This document shows, in pieces, positions 5,246 through 6,661 of a stretch of DNA of 6,661 nucleotides; within the stretch, counting starts at the first letter, position 1; every line of letters starts with the position of its first letter. A program made the translations under genes and the position numbers. The stretch comes from Clostridia bacterium (GTDB lineage Bacteria > Bacillota > Clostridia > Oscillospirales > CAG-272): positions 1-6,661 of the forward strand of contig JAFYBI010000356.1 in the NCBI GenBank assembly GCA_017540285.1. Direction: 5' to 3'. The notes beneath the pieces were generated by a model, which saw only the letters and a program-made list of their open reading frames with translations, was not told where the DNA came from and did not search any database.

Positions 5246-6532
5246 TTACCGGGCCTTCTCCTTCGCCTCCGCGAGGCTGATGCCCTCTTCCCGCGCGATC
5301 CGGGCGAGGTCCTCGTATTCGTCCTTGACGCGCGTCACGCCGTACCCCTCGGAAATCTTGCGGCGCACCGGGCCTGCGGCGGTCTCGCGGATTTCTTCGC
5401 GGCGGGCAAGCGTATAGCGGCGGACCGTGCTCTCGCGGATCCCGATGGTCGAGGTGTGACGGAAGAGGCGCCGCACCGTCGCTTCGCGGTCTTCCGGACG
5501 GCAGAGGACCGACAGGAGGATGCCGGGGCGATTCTTCTTCATCCCGACGGGCGTCGTCCACACGTCGAGCGCGCCTTCCGCCAGCAGCGTTTCCATGGCG
5601 AAGCCGACGGCCTCCGGCGTCATGTCGTCGAGGTTGCAGGCGAGGAGCACGGCGTCCGAGGATCTCTCCTCCCGTTCGCCGAGCAGCGCCCGCACGCAGT
5701 TCGCCGCTTCGAAGTCCTTCTTCCCCATGCCGTAGCCGATCTTCTCCGTCCGCATGACGGGCATGTCGCCGAACCGGTCCGCAAAATGCTTCAGAAGCGC
5801 GGCGCCCGTCGGCGTGCAGAGCTCCCCGCGGATCGCGCCGCCGTAAATCGGAACGTCCCGCAGGATGTACGCCGTCGCCGGAGCCGGGACCGGAAGGATG
5901 CCGTGCGCGCAGGAAACATGGCCGGACCCGACGTGGACCGGGGAGACAACGACCTCGTCCGGGGAAAGCGCCGCCATCGCGAGGCACACCGCCGTCACGT
6001 CCGCCACCGCGTCCATCGTGCCGACCTCATGAAAGTGGATCTCGTCGACCTTCACGCCGTGCACATGGCTCTCCGCCTCCGCGATCAGGCCAAACACCGC
6101 GAGCACGTCGTCCCGCACCTTTCCGGGCAGATCGAGGTGTTCCCGGACGATATGCTCGATGTCGGAGAGACCGCTGTGATGGTGAGCATGACCGTGGTCG
6201 TGTTCGTGGTGAGGGTCATGTTCGTGATCGTGGTCGGGTTCATGGTCATGCTCATGATCGTGGTGATGGTCATGGTCGTGATGATGCTCGTGGTCATGCC
6301 CGTGCGGATCGGCGTCGGAGGATGCCTCCTCCTGCCCGTCGACCTTCACGGTGACGTGCGTGCCGGTGATGCCGCACTTGACGGACGGCTCCCGGATGTA
6401 TTCCACGCCCGGGATGCCGAGCGTGTTCAGCTTCGCGAAAAAGGCGTCGGGATCGGGAAGCAGCTCCGCAAGCGCCGCCGTCAGCATATCGCCCGCCGCG
6501 CCCATGCCGCAGTCGAGATAAAGAGTTTTCAT
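5246..6532 (-). CDS. larC: LarC, nickel insertion enzyme of nickel-pincer cofactor biosynthesis
   Basis: LarC is the CTP-dependent cyclometallase that inserts nickel into pyridinium-3,5-bisthiocarboxylic acid mononucleotide to give the nickel-pincer nucleotide used by lactate racemase LarA and its relatives. The 428-residue product shows the family landmarks in order: N-terminal YLDCGMGAAGDM (5-16), a histidine-rich insert (77-119, 24 His of 43), EIHFHEVGTMDAVAD (164-178), GELCTPTGAALL (236-247), GYGMGKKDF (266-274), NLDDMTPE (300-307), ALDVWTTPVGMKKNRPG (321-337) and TSTIGIR (360-366). It is one uninterrupted frame, unlike the Lactiplantibacillus plantarum gene, where LarC is made by programmed frameshifting across larC1/larC2. 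ATG 6532 is chosen because GGAGG (6538-6542) lies 5 nt upstream. An in-frame ATG 18 nt earlier overlaps that site and is unlikely to be used. No larA, larB or larE is in the window. No clear terminator follows it, only a weak 5-bp GAAGG/CCTTC hairpin at about 5215-5230. Confidence 0.95.
   Translation of the reverse strand: MKTLYLDCGMGAAGDMLTAALAELLPDPDAFFAKLNTLGIPGVEYIREPSVKCGITGTHVTVKVDGQEEASSDADPHGHDHEHHHDHDHHHDHEHDHEPDHDHEHDPHHEHDHGHAHHHSGLSDIEHIVREHLDLPGKVRDDVLAVFGLIAEAESHVHGVKVDEIHFHEVGTMDAVADVTAVCLAMAALSPDEVVVSPVHVGSGHVSCAHGILPVPAPATAYILRDVPIYGGAIRGELCTPTGAALLKHFADRFGDMPVMRTEKIGYGMGKKDFEAANCVRALLGEREERSSDAVLLACNLDDMTPEAVGFAMETLLAEGALDVWTTPVGMKKNRPGILLSVLCRPEDREATVRRLFRHTSTIGIRESTVRRYTLARREEIRETAAGPVRRKISEGYGVTRVKDEYEDLARIAREEGISLAEAKEKAR
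6176..6304 (-). repeat. His-codon-rich low-complexity tract inside larC
   Basis: This stretch encodes residues 77-119 of LarC, with 24 histidines alternating mainly with Asp and Glu. The DNA is an imperfect CAT/CAC plus GAC/GAA triplet tract with no fixed repeat unit. Such tracts in nickel-handling proteins usually bind or store metal. Replication slippage can change their length between strains. Confidence 0.9.
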
Positions 6533-6548
6533 GAGATCCTCCGGATTC

Positions 6549-6582
6549 AAAAAGGGCGGAATCCCCCTCTGAGGGTCCCGCC
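6549..6582 (-). terminator. Terminator-like hairpin in the larC leader (possible attenuator)
   Basis: In the minus-strand RNA, the arm 6571-6582 (GGCGGGACCCTC) pairs with 6555-6567 (GGGGGATTCCGCC) through 7 bp, a one-base bulge and 5 more pairs, around an AGA loop. It is followed at once by CTTTTTG. It lies between the larC promoter (6622-6650) and the larC ribosome binding site (6538-6542). It could abort larC transcription in the leader, or end transcription arriving from upstream of the window. No T-run follows it on the + strand. Confidence 0.65.
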
Positions 6583-6594
6583 TTCGTGGTGGTT

Positions 6595-6611
6595 GCAGAC
6601 TTCCTGTCCGC
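6595..6611 (-). promoter_or_regulatory. Small hairpin early in the larC leader
   Basis: GCGGAC (6606-6611) and GTCTGC (6595-6600) on the minus strand form a 6-bp stem with one G-T pair around the 5-nt loop AGGAA. It begins within a few nucleotides of the predicted transcript start and precedes the terminator-like hairpin by 12 nt. It may be part of a short regulatory leader or simply a 5' stabilising stem. Confidence 0.4.
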
Positions 6612-6621
6612 GATTATTTCA

Positions 6622-6650
6622 ATTTTAGCACAGTCATTCAAAAATGTCAA
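6622..6650 (-). promoter_or_regulatory. Near-consensus promoter of larC
   Basis: On the minus strand, a perfect TTGACA (6645-6650) is separated by 17 nt from TAAAAT (6622-6627, 5 of 6), and a TG lies one base before the -10 box. Transcription should start near 6615, giving a leader of about 83 nt, the longest of any gene with a visible start in this window. Confidence 0.85.
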
Positions 6651-6661
6651 GAGGGAAGAAA

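Noticed and set aside
5214..5417. Small + strand gene of 67 codons starting at 5214
   Set aside because: A GGAGG lies after its start, not before it; it overlaps the larC 3' end in antisense and its Ser/Arg-rich product looks like a shadow.
6176..6304. CRISPR-like or tandem repeat array
   Set aside because: There is no fixed repeat and spacer period. It is an in-frame His/Asp/Glu codon tract within larC.
6549..6600. T-box riboswitch end (the GAAGGCGGGACC stretch before a terminator)
   Set aside because: The resemblance to the T-box sequence is weak, the predicted leader is too short for a specifier stem, and larC has no link to aminoacylation.
5456..6628. A 390-codon open frame on the + strand opposite larC, with a Val/Met-rich stretch resembling a membrane segment
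   Set aside because: The hydrophobic stretch is simply the complement of the His-codon tract (CAT/CAC read as ATG/GTG). larC on the other strand has all its family motifs.

Overview
The window is high-GC bacterial chromosome, about 60% GC by eye. It carries six protein-coding genes in a tight, mostly single-gene layout. Every gene with a visible start has a GGAGG-type ribosome binding site 5 to 8 nt upstream, and all five have a sigma-A/sigma-70 style promoter. Together with an SLH-domain exported protein, a lipoprotein with a classical lipobox, a ComF-family protein and LarC, this suggests a high-GC member of the Bacillota, class Clostridia, probably anaerobic. That assignment is inference; no rRNA or other definitive marker is present.

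Layout from left to right: (1) the 3' end of rsmA/ksgA (16S rRNA dimethyladenosine transferase) on the + strand, 1-315, which runs into a strong terminator at 321-350 that appears to work in both directions. (2) A short exported protein made almost entirely of SLH-like repeats, minus strand, 380-1120. (3) A ComF-family phosphoribosyltransferase-fold protein with an intact eight-cysteine zinc region, minus strand, 1199-1978. (4) An amidohydrolase-2 type TIM-barrel metal hydrolase, + strand, 2134-3276, divergent from comF with back-to-back promoters and followed by a second terminator at 3296-3318. (5) A 586-residue lipoprotein of unknown function with an internally duplicated domain, minus strand, 3341-5101. 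(6) A complete, unsplit larC, minus strand, 5246-6532, with a 43-residue histidine-rich insert. It is preceded by a near-consensus promoter and, between promoter and ribosome binding site, a terminator-like hairpin that could be a transcription attenuator.

The genes do not form one pathway. The comF, SLH and larC genes have housekeeping or accessory roles known from their families. The amidohydrolase and the lipoprotein are recognisable only at the family or architecture level. No mobile element, CRISPR array, tRNA, rRNA or phage feature was seen. I found no convincing previously undescribed multi-gene system. The observations most worth following are the larC leader hairpin and the duplicated lipoprotein.
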